Assembly: GCF_021130785.1 (NCBI RefSeq)
Contig: NC_060213.1
Coordinates: forward strand, 113,065,501 to 113,129,500
Direction of reading: 5' to 3'
From: Homalodisca vitripennis
Taxonomy: Eukaryota > Arthropoda > Insecta > Hemiptera > Cicadellidae
DNA length: 64,000 nucleotides
Shown here piece by piece: positions 1 to 10,045 of this stretch. The position numbers and the translations under genes are program-made. The stretch's first letter is position 1; each line of letters begins with the position of its first letter. Below the pieces are notes generated by a model. The model searched no databases. It was not told where the DNA came from and saw only the letters and a list, made by a program, of their open reading frames with translations.

Positions 1-427
1 ACCTCCTTATTGTATATTTTGATCACTAAACGTTTCGTCAGTTAAAGGCATTAATCTAACGATATATGTTGCACTTCCTTATTGTATATTTTGATCACTA
101 AACGTTTCGTCAGTTAAAGGCATTAATCTAACGATATATGTTGCACTTCCTTATTGTATATTTTGATCACTAAACGTTTCGTCAGTTAAAGGCATTAATC
201 TAACGATATATGTTGCACCTCCTTATTGTATATTTTGATCACTAAACGTTTCGTCAGTTAAAGGCATTAATCTAACGATATATGTTGCACCTCCTTATTG
301 TATATTTTGATCACTAAACGTTTCGTCAGTTAAAGGCATTAATCTAACGATATATGTTGCACCTCCTTATTGTATATTTTGATCACTAAACGTTTTCGTC
401 AGTTAAAGGCAGTAATCTAACGATATA
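1..427. repeat. 72-bp tandem repeat (about 6 copies)
   Basis: Units start at 1, 73, 145, 217, 289 and 361, a strict 72-bp period. The copies differ by only a base or two (ACCTCC versus ACTTCC at the unit start). The last copy has an extra T and a few changes before the array stops near 427. The array runs off the left window edge, so its true length is unknown. No reading frame is conserved, so it is a minisatellite. Confidence 0.95.
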
Positions 428-2249
428 AAACTTGAATTGAAACTCCTCCTAACAAAGCCAGTAAAAGTAAAATTGAATCATCGTAGTGTATTTAGCAGTC
501 ACTGGAACCTTTGCAGCCTAAAAGAATTCCATTGTACTGTTTGACATCAAGTGTGACGGAATTATACAAGTTAATTGAGTTTTTTCTTTGTGCATTCGGA
601 ACAAAAACGCTCGTTATGGAAGGTATAGTAACCAGGTATAGTAAATAGTAACCATTGACTCAATATACAACCAGATGGTTTCATATGCAAAGCAATATAG
701 AAACCAATAATTATGATTTCCAAATTCCAATACATAGTAAGAAATGTAAATTAAAAATAAAACCAAATTCAAAATCAGTAAAAAGGTTTACTATTACTAG
801 CAAATACAAGAAACTAAAATGTTTCCATGAGGACGATTTTGAGGATCATGGAATGTGTACTGAAGAATATAATTTAAATGTTCTTTTTTAGTTATATGGA
901 TTACTTTTAGATACGTTGTTTTAAAAAATTCTTTAAAATTCGAAATAAAATTAAAATAAATTAACCTAGGTAATCATCTTTACTAATGTTATGACAATAT
1001 TTTTTCAAGGGTAAGCAAGGATTATTATTATTAGGTACTTTAGTCCTAATATTTAGATAACAAAAGAAACAATAAAATAAAATACCAGTTAATATGAATT
1101 GTTGATAGAAAATTATAAAAATCTCAGTTTTTGTATGCTTAAATTAGTGATTTGGGCACCAAACGCTGAGATTCACGAATACAGATTCAAAATAAAATGG
1201 GATGTAAAACCTGATGTTGGCCTACAAACGGACAAAACTCGCGTACTCAGACCTTGTATTTACAAGGCCTGGCTTATTTATTGTTGAATAGTTGATCGTT
1301 CCTGTGATAAATTGCCCAATAAATTTATAACTAAATCGTAGACAATTCTATTCTATTCTAGCGACAGTACTGTGAAAAAATTAAATGCATATCAAAATGC
1401 TTAGTTGTAATTGCAGCAGTACATTTTTTAGTAAAGTCTCACTCGGAAAACGGAACTTTGCTTTTATTGTCTTATTACAGTTTAGGTTTCGTAAGTTAAT
1501 CATGCACCGATTATAGGTGAGTACTAACTCACTTTGGGTGTTTTTATAATTCAAAAAAATGTACGATACATCGTTTTTGCGACTTCATTTCTTTTACAAC
1601 CTACTTTATATTAATGTTTTGATGATTACCTTAAATGACATGATTAGGAAATTTTTCTTACTAGCAGTTTAGTTTTGAAATAGTTACAGGTAAATGAGTT
1701 TTTAAGCGTTATGTCCTAGACTGAGAGTTGTTTACAATGCTCCATTATTTTTAAACAATACGACTATGATAAAGGGTAATTGTATTATATTTCAATTAGT
1801 TGATCTAGTTCCAGTGTAGCAATCATATTATCTGATGCAATCATATTAGTGCTTTTTAATGCAGCGATAACTGGATAGAACGGTGATTATAAATATAATA
1901 CTTTGTTCATATCATATTTTTATGGTGGAAACCTTTTTCGTTTAAGGTTTAATCTCTCCTTACTGAATTTAATTTTTTAGGTAAGTTCCTCATGCTTATG
2001 AAATAGTTACTCATGCTGGGAAAAATATATACAGTTACACATTTAAAAACCTTACAATGATTAAAATTATGTATGGCATACCTGGCTTTTTCTTATAAAA
2101 ACACAGTAGTATATAAAAAACAGAAAATTCTTAATATTATTATTTTACACTAGCTAGTTATTATCTCCACGTGACAAAAATCACAATTATACTAAACTGT
2201 ACATAATCTCTAACTGGCTTAGTGCTAGAGAAAACACACACACAAACAC

Positions 2250-2250
<1 letters not shown>
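428..2250. other. non-coding stretch, no gene seen
   Basis: AT-rich DNA. Open frames of 60-80 codons occur (655-891 and 1099-1287, the first opening with TTG) but show no recognisable domain, motif or splice context, so I treat them as chance frames. Confidence 0.6.

Positions 2251-2251
<1 letters not shown>

Positions 2252-2287
<36 letters not shown>
2252..2287. repeat. (TA)n microsatellite
   Basis: About 18 TA units directly abutting the outer end of the tRNA-like palindrome. A second, longer AT tract abuts the other side, at 2671-2749. Confidence 0.95.
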
Positions 2288-2293
<6 letters not shown>

Positions 2294-2321
2294 CAATAAA
2301 CATTGAATCACAAAAAGTACT

Positions 2322-2391
2322 TGCTCCGCCGGGACTCGAACCCGGATCTCTCACTTGCCGGGTGAATGTGCTACCATTACACCACAGAGTG
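2322..2391 (-). tRNA. tRNA-like sequence, left palindrome arm (probable SINE or pseudo-tRNA)
   Basis: The reverse strand folds as a tRNA-like cloverleaf: a D-arm resembling box A, a perfect 5-bp T stem with a TTCGAGT loop (box B) and 3' acceptor CGGAGCA. The 5' acceptor strand is damaged compared with the right-arm copy. The anticodon loop CCGGCAA would place GGC (Ala) at 34-36, but position 33 is C rather than the near-invariant U. I infer a tRNA-derived repeat rather than a working tRNA gene. Confidence 0.5.
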
Positions 2392-2530
2392 CTTACTTTT
2401 TACGATTCAATTATTGTATTTGACCGAATCTGTCACATATGCGTTTAAATAACTATTATGTTAGTTTAGTTATTTAAACGCATATGTGAGAGATTCGGTC
2501 AAATTACAATAATTGAATCGTAAAAAGTAT

Positions 2531-2600
2531 TGCTCTGTGGTGTAATGGTAGCACATTCACCCGGCAAGTGAGAGATCCGAGTTCGAGTCCCGGCGGAGCA
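2531..2600 (+). tRNA. tRNA-like sequence, right palindrome arm (probable SINE or pseudo-tRNA)
   Basis: Seventy nucleotides fold as a cloverleaf: acceptor TGCTCTG/CGGAGCA pairs fully with one G-U, a 4-bp D stem, anticodon stem TTCAC/GTGAG, and a T stem CCGAG/CCCGG with one mismatch. The loop CCGGCAA implies anticodon GGC but lacks U33. No CCA is encoded. Related sequences at 33.9 and 34.2 kb are decayed, which supports a repeat family with a tRNA-like body. Confidence 0.5.
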
Positions 2601-2666
2601 AATACTTTTTGTGATTCAATGTTTATTGATAAATTAAATAAGGCTATTGCCATTTATACACAGTTG

Positions 2667-2670
<4 letters not shown>

Positions 2671-2749
<79 letters not shown>
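2671..2749. repeat. (AT)n microsatellite, Polinton target
   Basis: About 40 AT units. The Polinton is inserted at its right end: TATATA at 2744-2749 is repeated after the element at 20471-20476. A short TA remnant continues beyond the right end. Confidence 0.95.
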
Positions 2750-2751
<2 letters not shown>

Positions 2752-2925
2752 TAGATAGTAATATGGGGTTCCTGGCGCACTTTCGGAGCCGACCGAAAAG
2801 CAATGTAAAATACTGTTCAATGTACCATAAAGGAAGCTGAGAAATAACACAGCAAATCTCAATGAAAAATTAACCGAATCTACAGTCGTTCGTCTCCAAA
2901 AGCGATCGGTACATTACTATCTACT
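2750..2925. repeat. subterminal inverted copy of the element terminus
   Basis: The first 13 bases, AGTAGATAGTAAT (2750-2762), recur in inverted orientation at 2913-2925. The mirror copy lies at 20295-20307. The outer 176 bp of each TIR is therefore itself bounded by a perfect 13-bp inverted repeat and could fold. Inside and just beyond it, a 28-bp direct repeat (near 2862 and 2933) occurs twice with small changes. Confidence 0.8.
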
Positions 2926-3120
2926 CTGTGGAATGAAAAATTAACCAAATCTACAGCTGTTTGCTTCTACTTTCTTAAGCTGTGCTTTGTAAAATGTTGT
3001 CAAATCTGCTACGAATAAAGGAAAAATCTTCGAAATCTTAATAAAATTTAATCAATTTAAAACATTTTTACTAAAAACATACTGTACTTTAATAAAAAAC
3101 TTTTCTACTAAATAAACAAC

Positions 3121-3675
3121 ATGAACTCACCAAGCTCTCTTCAGTTTCTAGCATTTCAAAAACTTACAAAGAAAGACAATTTTAACGAGTTCAACGAATT
3201 ACCAAAACATTTTAAAGAACAGTTGATACTTTCCTTAAATGATACAGAATTCAAAGAACTTGTAAAGTCTTTTGCAGAAAAAACGTCTAATGGAGTGTTT
3301 TACTATCGGCAAAAAACTAAAAAAGTAAGGGATTACATATTTAATATAATTACGAAAGATATTGAAAAGAAAGTAAAAAATAAACAAACAGAGAGTTTTC
3401 ATCGTTTTTTTATGACATTTTTCCCATATTATACGTTCTTTCAAGATAATCAAGACTTAATTGATGAATTTCTTAGGAATTTTTGTGAGTATCAAGATTT
3501 ATCAACACAATTCATTAAAGAGCATTATAGAATTTTTCTTATAGAATATAGCCACATTTTGTGTGAAACAAAAGGTATTACTGTAGATAATATTCCATGT
3601 GATTCCTATGAAGAAAGACACCAACTATGGTTATCAAAACAGTACTATGACGTGGGGAGGGACTGCAAGTTTTAG
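3121..3675 (+). CDS. TIR-encoded protein of unknown function, left copy (184 aa)
   Basis: An intact frame, identical at protein level to the right-TIR copy at 19545-20099. I do not recognise the family. It is lysine-, phenylalanine- and glutamate-rich, looks all-helical, and has no signal peptide or clear membrane span. The start ATG sits in ...AACATGAAC, unlike the TAAATGG starts of most genes in this element. It reads inward from the terminus and converges with the 101-residue gene, with a 10-nt gap. Perfect protein conservation between TIRs while interior genes are broken fits TIR homogenisation or recent insertion. Confidence 0.75.
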   Translation: MNSPSSLQFLAFQKLTKKDNFNEFNELPKHFKEQLILSLNDTEFKELVKSFAEKTSNGVFYYRQKTKKVRDYIFNIITKDIEKKVKNKQTESFHRFFMTFFPYYTFFQDNQDLIDEFLRNFCEYQDLSTQFIKEHYRIFLIEYSHILCETKGITVDNIPCDSYEERHQLWLSKQYYDVGRDCKF

Positions 3676-3685
3676 AGTTAAGACT

Positions 3686-3991
3686 TTATTCTACAAAGTT
3701 AATTGTTATAATTTCTTTATCTTTAATAGTCTTCTTTCCAGTAACAATCAAGTGTAATTTTTCATTTTTGTTTAATTCTTTAATCTTTTTTTCATCCAAA
3801 ACAGTCAAAAATCTGTTCGGCAAGTGTACTTTACAATCTTCCAACTCGGCAATTATTGTAAACCCGAATTTATCTTTCATTTTCTCCAAATTCAAAATTT
3901 TGTATTTCTTATTTTCTTCCAATTCATTTAACTTCTTATACTCTTTAAACTTACATTCTCCAATATCATTTAACTCTTTCAAGAACTCCAT
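3686..3991 (-). CDS. possible OB-fold single-strand-binding-like protein, left TIR copy (101 aa)
   Basis: An intact 101-residue frame starting in TCTATTTAAATGG. The middle has a beta-rich pattern: residues about 32-60 form a K-FGFTIIAEL-D-KVHLPNRF motif, followed by an LIVTG strand. This resembles small OB-fold-like proteins I associate with Polintons and related viruses, which would suit coating of displaced strands in protein-primed replication. That role is inference from pattern only. It differs from the right copy (19229-19534) at about eight residues, most in a short cluster near residues 27-34. Confidence 0.6.
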   Translation of the reverse strand: MEFLKELNDIGECKFKEYKKLNELEENKKYKILNLEKMKDKFGFTIIAELEDCKVHLPNRFLTVLDEKKIKELNKNEKLHLIVTGKKTIKDKEIITINFVE

Positions 3992-4012
3992 TTAAATAGA
4001 AAAAATTCAAAG

Positions 4013-4670
4013 TCAAAAAGTGCAAAACAATTTCTCGGTCGACCTTTTCTCCTCCCTCTGTCTCTTTCTCTCTCCCTCTCTTTTTATGCCTATGACACGA
4101 TCACTTCTGCCGTTTATAGGCTAGGATCTATATTCAGGCTAGAGAGAGAGAGAAGAGCGAGATACGGATAGAGAAATGGTTCCGGAATACGATCTGAATA
4201 CTTCTGAACTTGGTGTTTCTCCGCTATGGCCACTCGCATTGAAACAGTTCAGAAGTAAACTTCCTAACCGACCAAACCGAATTCGCGGACATATATACTC
4301 AGCAACACAATACAACAGCCCATCGAGAAGTAAAAATTTAAGAAATTAATTTAAAATATAATTTGAAAATTACAAGTAACAAAATGTACGCATATTTAAA
4401 ATAGATAAAATTATCTAACATTTTGAAAAAGAAAATGTTATAATAGTAAACGGGAACACAATTTTTATTCTTAAAAGCAAATCTGCATTACCGACGTTTT
4501 AGTTCCGAAAGATTGCGCTGTGTGTATCAATGACAGTCGAGGTGTGCTACTACAGACCGACCATCACGATAATCGCTTCGCCTGCGTCATATCCGTAGTG
4601 ATATCACGCCGTGAGAGGCGCAATCGTTGGTTTACAAGCACCATTTAGTTAAATAAATTTTTCTATCTAA
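4013..4670. other. intergenic region between left TIR and polymerase gene
   Basis: About 650 bp without a gene, clearly richer in GC than the coding parts. It holds a polypyrimidine stretch (about 4040-4085), a GA-rich stretch (4140-4160), a perfect 12-bp inverted repeat (4199-4210 with 4246-4257), a second inverted pair (GATTGCGC at 4511-4518 with GCGCAATC at 4618-4625) and the palindrome GTGATATCAC (4598-4607). It is the only such region in the element. It may hold a promoter, an origin-associated or packaging signal, or captured host DNA; the sequence alone does not decide. Confidence 0.6.
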
Positions 4671-7600
4671 ATGGAGCGCGATAAAATATCATGTCCGTTC
4701 TGCAAAATAGAAATTTTAAGAAAAAAATATGATCGCCATTATAATTCTAAAAGTCATGAAAAAAACAAGCAAATTTACAATAATGAACTAAATTATTTAA
4801 GACAGTGGGCTAGAGAAAATAAAATTGCAGATCACGAAAACATGTTTAATATTGAGAAATTACGTGAATTAAAGAGAAATTTCAAAGTTGAAAAGAAAAA
4901 TCTCGACCTATTTAATGATGAAAAACTTCATTCAATAGCTGAAAAGTTGGCTATCGGTACTAACGATAAAACCAAGTCTGAAATGATCGAAGAAATTGAT
5001 AAAACTCTTAAAGTAAAATCCGAAAATATCATTGATGTAGAAGTTTTATCCTCAATACACGGTCTTTTCAAGCAATACATTTTAACAAACTTGAACGACA
5101 ATTCCATGTCAATTTACAAATATCTTTCAATTATGCGGTCAGAAATTAAAAGTTTAATCGAGAAATTTCAAGAAAATGTTAAAAATATGAAGGGCTATCT
5201 CTCTTTGGAATGTGAATACGAACGAACTTTAGTGAATGGTGAACCGCAAACATGTCTAATGTATTTTACTATCAAAGCAGACGAAATCTTTGACGTAAAC
5301 GACTTTATTACTAAGCAATTTAATAAATTAACACATCGAGAACAAACGAATAATCCAAATAAAGGTTCCGGATGGACATTTAAAAGTTGTAAACAACTAG
5401 TTTTGAGCCTTAACAAACACGAAATGATGAATGCAGGATCATACATCGATTTACCAAAGAATATCAAAGATAAAAAAGCTTGTATAAATATAAAAAATAG
5501 AGATGATTTTTGCTTTATTTACTCAATAAGATGTGCTATTGAAAAACCAGAAAGAGACTGTGAACGTGTAAAGCAATACGAAAAATTTGTGAATGACGAA
5601 ATATTTTCAGGTTTTGAGTATCCAATGTCTCTGAAAGATATACAAATATTTGAAAAACGAAGCTACAATTCCAAGTATAAGTATCCAACAATGTCTATCA
5701 ATGTCTACAGTTTTGATGAAAATATTAACATTGTTCCGTTACAAATTTCTGAAAAATATGACGCTGAAACAAACATTGATTTATTGTATGTTAAACAAGA
5801 TGATAAATCTCATTATGTTTTGATAACCGATTTAAATAAGCTTGTTTCTTCGCAGTTGTCTAAACATAAAGAAAGAAAATTTTTGTGTAGAAGATGTTTA
5901 AGCCATTTTTACAAATCTGGAGATTTAACAGATCACTTAGAAAATTTGTAAAAATCATGAAGTTTGTAAGCCAATTATGCCATTTCCAGGTCAAACAACT
6001 AAATTTACTAATTATCAAAAGAAATTTAACCATCCGTACGTAATTTATATGGACTTTGAGAGCATATTAGAAAAAATTCCGACATGCAAGAACAATCCAC
6101 AAAGATCGACTACAACCAAGATTCAGAGGCACATTCCTTATGGTTTTACTCTATATTTAGTGTCGAATGTGACCAATCGCATGTACAAACCGATATGTTA
6201 TCGTGCCAAAAATGAAGAAGATTTGAAAAACGTCCCGACAAAATTGTTTGAAGAACTCAATAAATTATCGAAATACATAGCGAAAAAATATAATTCTAAG
6301 AACATGAAACCTATGAAATTGACAGAAGAAGAAGAAATTTCGTATCAAAATTCAAACGTTTGTCATATCTGTGAATGGTCTGCTTATGATGTTGGGTCAA
6401 TTCAGTATGGTTTTACTCCTGATAGTTGGAAAGATAAGAGTTATAATAAAGTGAGAGATCATTGTCATTTAACCGGCAAGTTTCGAGGCGCAGCTCATGC
6501 ATGTTGCAATCTAAATTTGAAATTTCCTCAGAATATTCCCGTTTTCTGCCACAATATGTCAAATTACGATACTCATTTGTACATAAAAGAATTGGCTAAA
6601 CAATATGGAAATGTTGATTTGATTGCAAACACCGATGAAAAATATATAAATTATTCTGTAAATTCTGGATATGGCTATGAATTCGAAGGTGATAAGCCAA
6701 GAAAATTCATCAAGTTTTCGTTTGTAGACACGTTCAGATTCATGGCCTCGTCTATAGAAAAGTTAGCTAAAAATCTAAAGAGAGAAGACTTCAAACATAC
6801 AAATCATTTTATACAGGATGGACTGAATGAGATAATAGAAAGACAGCCAAATGACGACGACGAGATTTTTAAAATTCTATCTGGAAAAGGAATATTTCCC
6901 TATGAATTTATCGACAGTATTGAAAAACTTGATTACACAGAAGAATTGAGAATTCAAAATTTCTATTCACTTTTGACAGACGAGAGCATATCTGAGAAAG
7001 ATTATCAACACTACTTGAGCGTTTGGAACAAATTAAAAGAGAAAAATCTTGGAAATTACTCTGATTTGTACAATATCCAAGATGTACTATTGCTCGCTGA
7101 TATATTTGAAAATTTCAGAAATATTTGTTTGAATTGCTATAAACTCGATCCGGCACACTATCTAACAGCTCCCAGTCTCGCATGGGACGCAATGTTAAAA
7201 TTAACGAAAATTGAGCTTCAGCTAATTAACGATTATAATATGTATTTGATGATTGAAAAAGGTATTCGCGGAGGCATTTCTCAGTGTATTAAACGATATG
7301 TGAAAGCAAATAACAAATATTTAAAAGATTTTGATAAGACAAAGCCCGAAAACTATTTACTCTATCTCGATGCAAACAACCTTTATGGGTATGGTCTTAT
7401 GCAAAAACTGCCGTTTAGTGATATCAAGTGGATGGATCCTAAAACGTATACAAAAGAAGAGTGGCAAGAAACAATTTTAGAACTCACTGGCGACGAAGAT
7501 TATGGCTATATTCTCGAAGTCGATCTTGGATATCCAACAAATTTACACGAACATCACAAGGATTTACCTCTTGCTCCAGAACATTTTAAAAACAAACTTT

Positions 7601-8592
7601 GCACAACTCTACTGGATAAAACTGAATACGTTGTTCATTCGAGAAATTTGAAGTTCTATTTGGAACAAGGTATGATTTTGAAACATGTGAATAGAGTTAT
7701 TGCATTCGATCAGAAGCCTTTTATGAAAGAATACATTGATTTTAACACAAACATGAGAACCAAAGCTACAAGCGACTTTGAAAAGGACTTTTATAAGCTG
7801 ACGAACAACTCAGTTTTTGGAAAATCTATGGAAAATGTGAGAAACAGATGTGATATTAAGCTTGGAAATGAAGAATTTTCAATGAAACAAGCTAAGAAAA
7901 CAAATTTCAAATGCTTTAACATCTTTGACGACAACTGTATAGCGAGTCACATGTACAAACAAAAGGTTAAATTTAACAAACCGATTTACATAGGATTTTC
8001 AGTTCTCGACCTCTCAAAATTGCTAATGTACGAGTTTTATTACAACAAATTAAAGAAGTTTGATCCAGATTTGAATCTGTGTTACATGGATACAGACAGT
8101 TATTTTCTAGAATTGAAACGAGATCCTTTTAAAATTATTAAAGAAAATATAGATGACTTTGATACAAGTGATTATCCAAAAGATCATGAATGTTTCACTA
8201 CTAAAAATAAGAAGGTAATAGGGAAATTCAAAGATGAGTTAAATAGCGAAGTTTTAGAAGAATTTTGTGGTTTAAGATCGAAAATGTACTCGTACAAATA
8301 TCTAGATAAAAACCCAGTTAGGTGTAAAGGAATTAAGAGAAGCGTTGTAAATAAAACAATAAATATCGAAAACTTGAAGAGATGTTTGTTCGAAGATAAA
8401 GAAGAATTTAGGGAGATGACAGTCATCAAAAGTTATAAACATGAGTTGTACACTGTTACCATAAACAAGCTGGCACTGAACGATAAAGATGATAAGAGAA
8501 TTGTCCTAGAAAATAAGATCGATACAGTACCGTATGGCTATAAAACAGATATATTAGACGAATTAAATAAACTTGGAAACTTTGATATGTAA
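4671..8592 (+). CDS. polB: protein-primed family B DNA polymerase, interrupted by one frame change
   Basis: Replicative polymerase of the element, which would copy linear DNA from a protein primer. The N-terminal frame (4671-5951, 426 aa) has a C2H2-like finger near residues 8-30, a SAP-like stretch near 105-135 and the GSGW region typical of Polinton polymerases. The second frame (from 5977 as ATG, open upstream) has exonuclease motifs DFE (residues 26-28), N193..D198 and Y365..D369, and a treble-clef insertion (C129, C132, DHCHLTG at 161-167, C176/C177). It also has motif A DANNLYG (465-471), motif B KLTNNSVFG (about 606-614) and motif C DTDS (about 705-708). The frame changes near 5949-5956 by an A run, inside a zinc-finger segment. 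The start lies in TCTATCTAAATGG. The stop TAA is directly followed by the next ATG. Confidence 0.95.
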
Positions 8593-8772
8593 ATGGAAGA
8601 TGATTTAATTCACTGTCACAAGTGTAAAAAGAAAACGAAAAATATAGATTCTAAAATTGTTCAAACTCAAAACGGATTGTATAGAATTGCAGCAAAATGT
8701 TCAAAATGTAAGACAAATAAGAGTAAATTTATAAAGAATCCTTATGAAAAAACAAGTAAAGAAAGAATCTAA
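8593..8772 (+). CDS. small zinc-ribbon protein (59 aa)
   Basis: Four cysteines in two CxxC pairs (C8/C11, C36/C39) with a short beta-like linker and a basic tail ending SKFIK make a minimal zinc ribbon. A 47-residue relative lies at 16558-16701 with the same spacing and tail, so the element has two paralogues. Its ATG follows the polymerase stop with no gap, and that TAA forms part of the TAAATGG motif. Its 3' end overlaps the integrase start by 29 nt. The fold resembles short zinc-ribbon proteins common in large DNA viruses; the function is unknown. Confidence 0.8.
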   Translation: MEDDLIHCHKCKKKTKNIDSKIVQTQNGLYRIAAKCSKCKTNKSKFIKNPYEKTSKERI

Positions 8773-9604
8773 GAATAAGGAAGAAATCGAGATTGAAGCT
8801 CGAGAAATTCATGCACCAGTACGAAAAAAGTTTAAAAGAGAAAAATTATAACATTAGGAATTGACGATTTATGGGCAGCAGATTTAGTTATAATGTCTAA
8901 CTATTCAGATCAAAATGATGGATTTAAGTATATGTTAAATGTTATTGATACTTTCTCAAAATATGCTTGGTCAAGAGCTATCAAAAGAAAAAACGGCAAG
9001 GATATTTCAAAAGCTTTCGAAGATATAGTAAAAGATGCCATAAGGATCAATCACAAACCGCCAAATCTACTTCATACAGATAAGGGTTTAGAGTTTAAAA
9101 ATAAAGAATTTAACGATGTTTTGAGGAAATACAACATTAAGATTTATCATACTGAAAACGAAGAGAAATCAAGTATTGTAGAGAGATATAACAGAACTCA
9201 AAATGAGAGAATGAAAGTAATTTTTGAGATTAATAAAAAACTTTAAATGGATCGATATTCTTCAAAAAATCGTAAACAATTATAACGATACAGTTCACAG
9301 CACAATCAAAATGAAACCGAAAGACGTAGATAAGGATGCAGAAAAGGAGTTATTAGAGACCGTTTTCAAGTATGTTCCACCTGAAATTCACACGAAAACT
9401 AAATTTAAAGTCAATGATCATGTAAGAATTGTTAGTAAAAAACAAACATTTTCGAACAAATATAAGAACAATTGGTCAAGAGAAATCTTTGTGATTTATC
9501 AAATTAATAACACAGATCCTGTAACTTATAGTATAAAAGATTTAAATAATGAAGAAATAACCGGAAAGTTTTATGAATATGAATTGAAGAAGTCAAAACT
9601 GTAA
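8744..9604 (+). CDS. int: retroviral-type DDE integrase, interrupted by two frame changes
   Basis: Would insert the linear element into host DNA, producing the 6-bp duplication. I chose ATG 8744 because that frame is open and reads the EAREIHAPVRKKF region that precedes the core in Polinton integrases. Catalytic residues: D at 8881 (in WAAD), D at 9079 (in HTDKG) and E at 9181 (in IVERYNRT), with 33 residues between the last two. The C-terminal part (to 9604) has the conserved K-ND-VRI start and the PVTYSIKDL end of the SH3-like tail. Frame changes fall in A runs near 8841-8845 and 9233-9240. The overlap with the preceding zinc-ribbon gene suggests coupled expression. Confidence 0.92.
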
Positions 9605-9624
9605 TATAAATTTTCTATATATAA

Positions 9625-10008
9625 ATGGCGCATCAAAAGAAATGTACAAAGTGCAAAGAATTTAAAGATTTAAATGAATTTTATAAAGATAAAAATAGGA
9701 AAGATGGAATGCATTATAATTGCAAAGATTGTGAAAGGGAATATCATAAAGAATTATATGATAAAATAGAAAAATTAACTTTGGAAGATAAAGAATGTCT
9801 TAAATGTAAAGAAACTAAAAAAATTTCAGAGTTTAATAGTGATCACTATAGTAGAGATAAGAAAGACTCATATTGTAAAGATTGTGTAAAGAAGAATCAC
9901 CATAGATTATATTTTGAAGATACTCAATGTGAATGTGGAAGAACTATAAAATGGTTAAATAATTATCAAAAACATTTACAAACCAAATATCATAAGTTAA
10001 GAGTTTAA
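9625..10008 (+). CDS. triple zinc-binding protein (127 aa), copy A
   Basis: Two repeats of a CxxC-(x20-22)-CxxC module (C7/C10 with C33/C36; C58/C61 with C84/C87), each containing a K-x-I/L-xx-F-x-DG/DS pattern, followed by a C-terminal C102/C104-H117-H123 finger. Modules of this kind occur in HNH-related and viral DNA-binding proteins, but no HNH catalytic motif is visible. The start lies in a TATATATAAATGG motif. A shorter tandem copy follows. Probably nucleic-acid binding; the role is unknown. Confidence 0.75.
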   Translation: MAHQKKCTKCKEFKDLNEFYKDKNRKDGMHYNCKDCEREYHKELYDKIEKLTLEDKECLKCKETKKISEFNSDHYSRDKKDSYCKDCVKKNHHRLYFEDTQCECGRTIKWLNNYQKHLQTKYHKLRV

Positions 10009-10026
10009 CATTTTCATCGTGTAATA

Positions 10027-10045
10027 ATTTGTTCTATATAAATGG
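10027..10045 (+). promoter_or_regulatory. TCTATNTAAATGG start-overlapping motif (representative site)
   Basis: TTCTATATAAATGG overlaps the ATG at 10042. The core TAAATGG occurs at the starts at 3991(-), 4671, 8593, 9625, 10042, 11161(-), 12351, 13250, 14568, 16558, 17248, 18679(-), 18704 and 19229. The longer form TCTATNTAAATGG is exact at 3991(-), 4671, 10042, 11161(-), 12351 and 19229. Exceptions are 3121/20099, 8744, 12310(-), 15410 and 16728. Because the motif touches the ATG, a cellular TATA-box role is unlikely. It resembles the poxvirus late promoter core TAAATG. Confidence 0.7.

Larger units (their letters stand above)
2287..2635. repeat. 349-bp palindrome with a tRNA-like sequence in each arm
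   Basis: The arms 2287-2454 and 2468-2635 are reverse complements in perfect register (paired coordinates sum to 4922 at the outer ends, at the tRNA-like borders and at the loop) around a 13-nt loop. Only scattered mismatches occur. Each arm carries a tRNA-like unit flanked by an 18-bp imperfect inverted repeat (2512-2529 against 2603-2620). More diverged relatives lie at 33840-34020 and 34080-34262, so this is a dispersed family rather than a unique hairpin. Confidence 0.85.
2750..4012. repeat. left terminal inverted repeat, gene-bearing
   Basis: About 1263 bp, the reverse complement of 19208-20470. The match ends just past the start of the inner gene, at the shared TCTATTTAAATGG motif. It contains two convergent genes: a 184-residue protein and a 101-residue protein. 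The outer part is nearly identical between copies. The inner gene has about ten substitutions, most of them clustered. Confidence 0.95.

Noticed and set aside
1..427. Regular 72-bp array considered as a CRISPR array
   Set aside because: The whole unit is repeated; there are no unique spacers and the DNA is animal.
2322..2600. Two functional tRNA-Ala genes
   Set aside because: No U33 in the anticodon loop, damaged acceptor in one copy, and decayed relatives nearby suggest a repeat family.
2568..2862. Frames ending or starting in runs of Ile-Tyr
   Set aside because: Produced by the AT microsatellite; they cross the tRNA-like repeat and the Polinton terminus.
5941..5960. Programmed ribosomal frameshift in the polymerase gene
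   Set aside because: No classical slippery heptamer or following structure was seen, and similar breaks occur in many other genes of the element at plain A runs.
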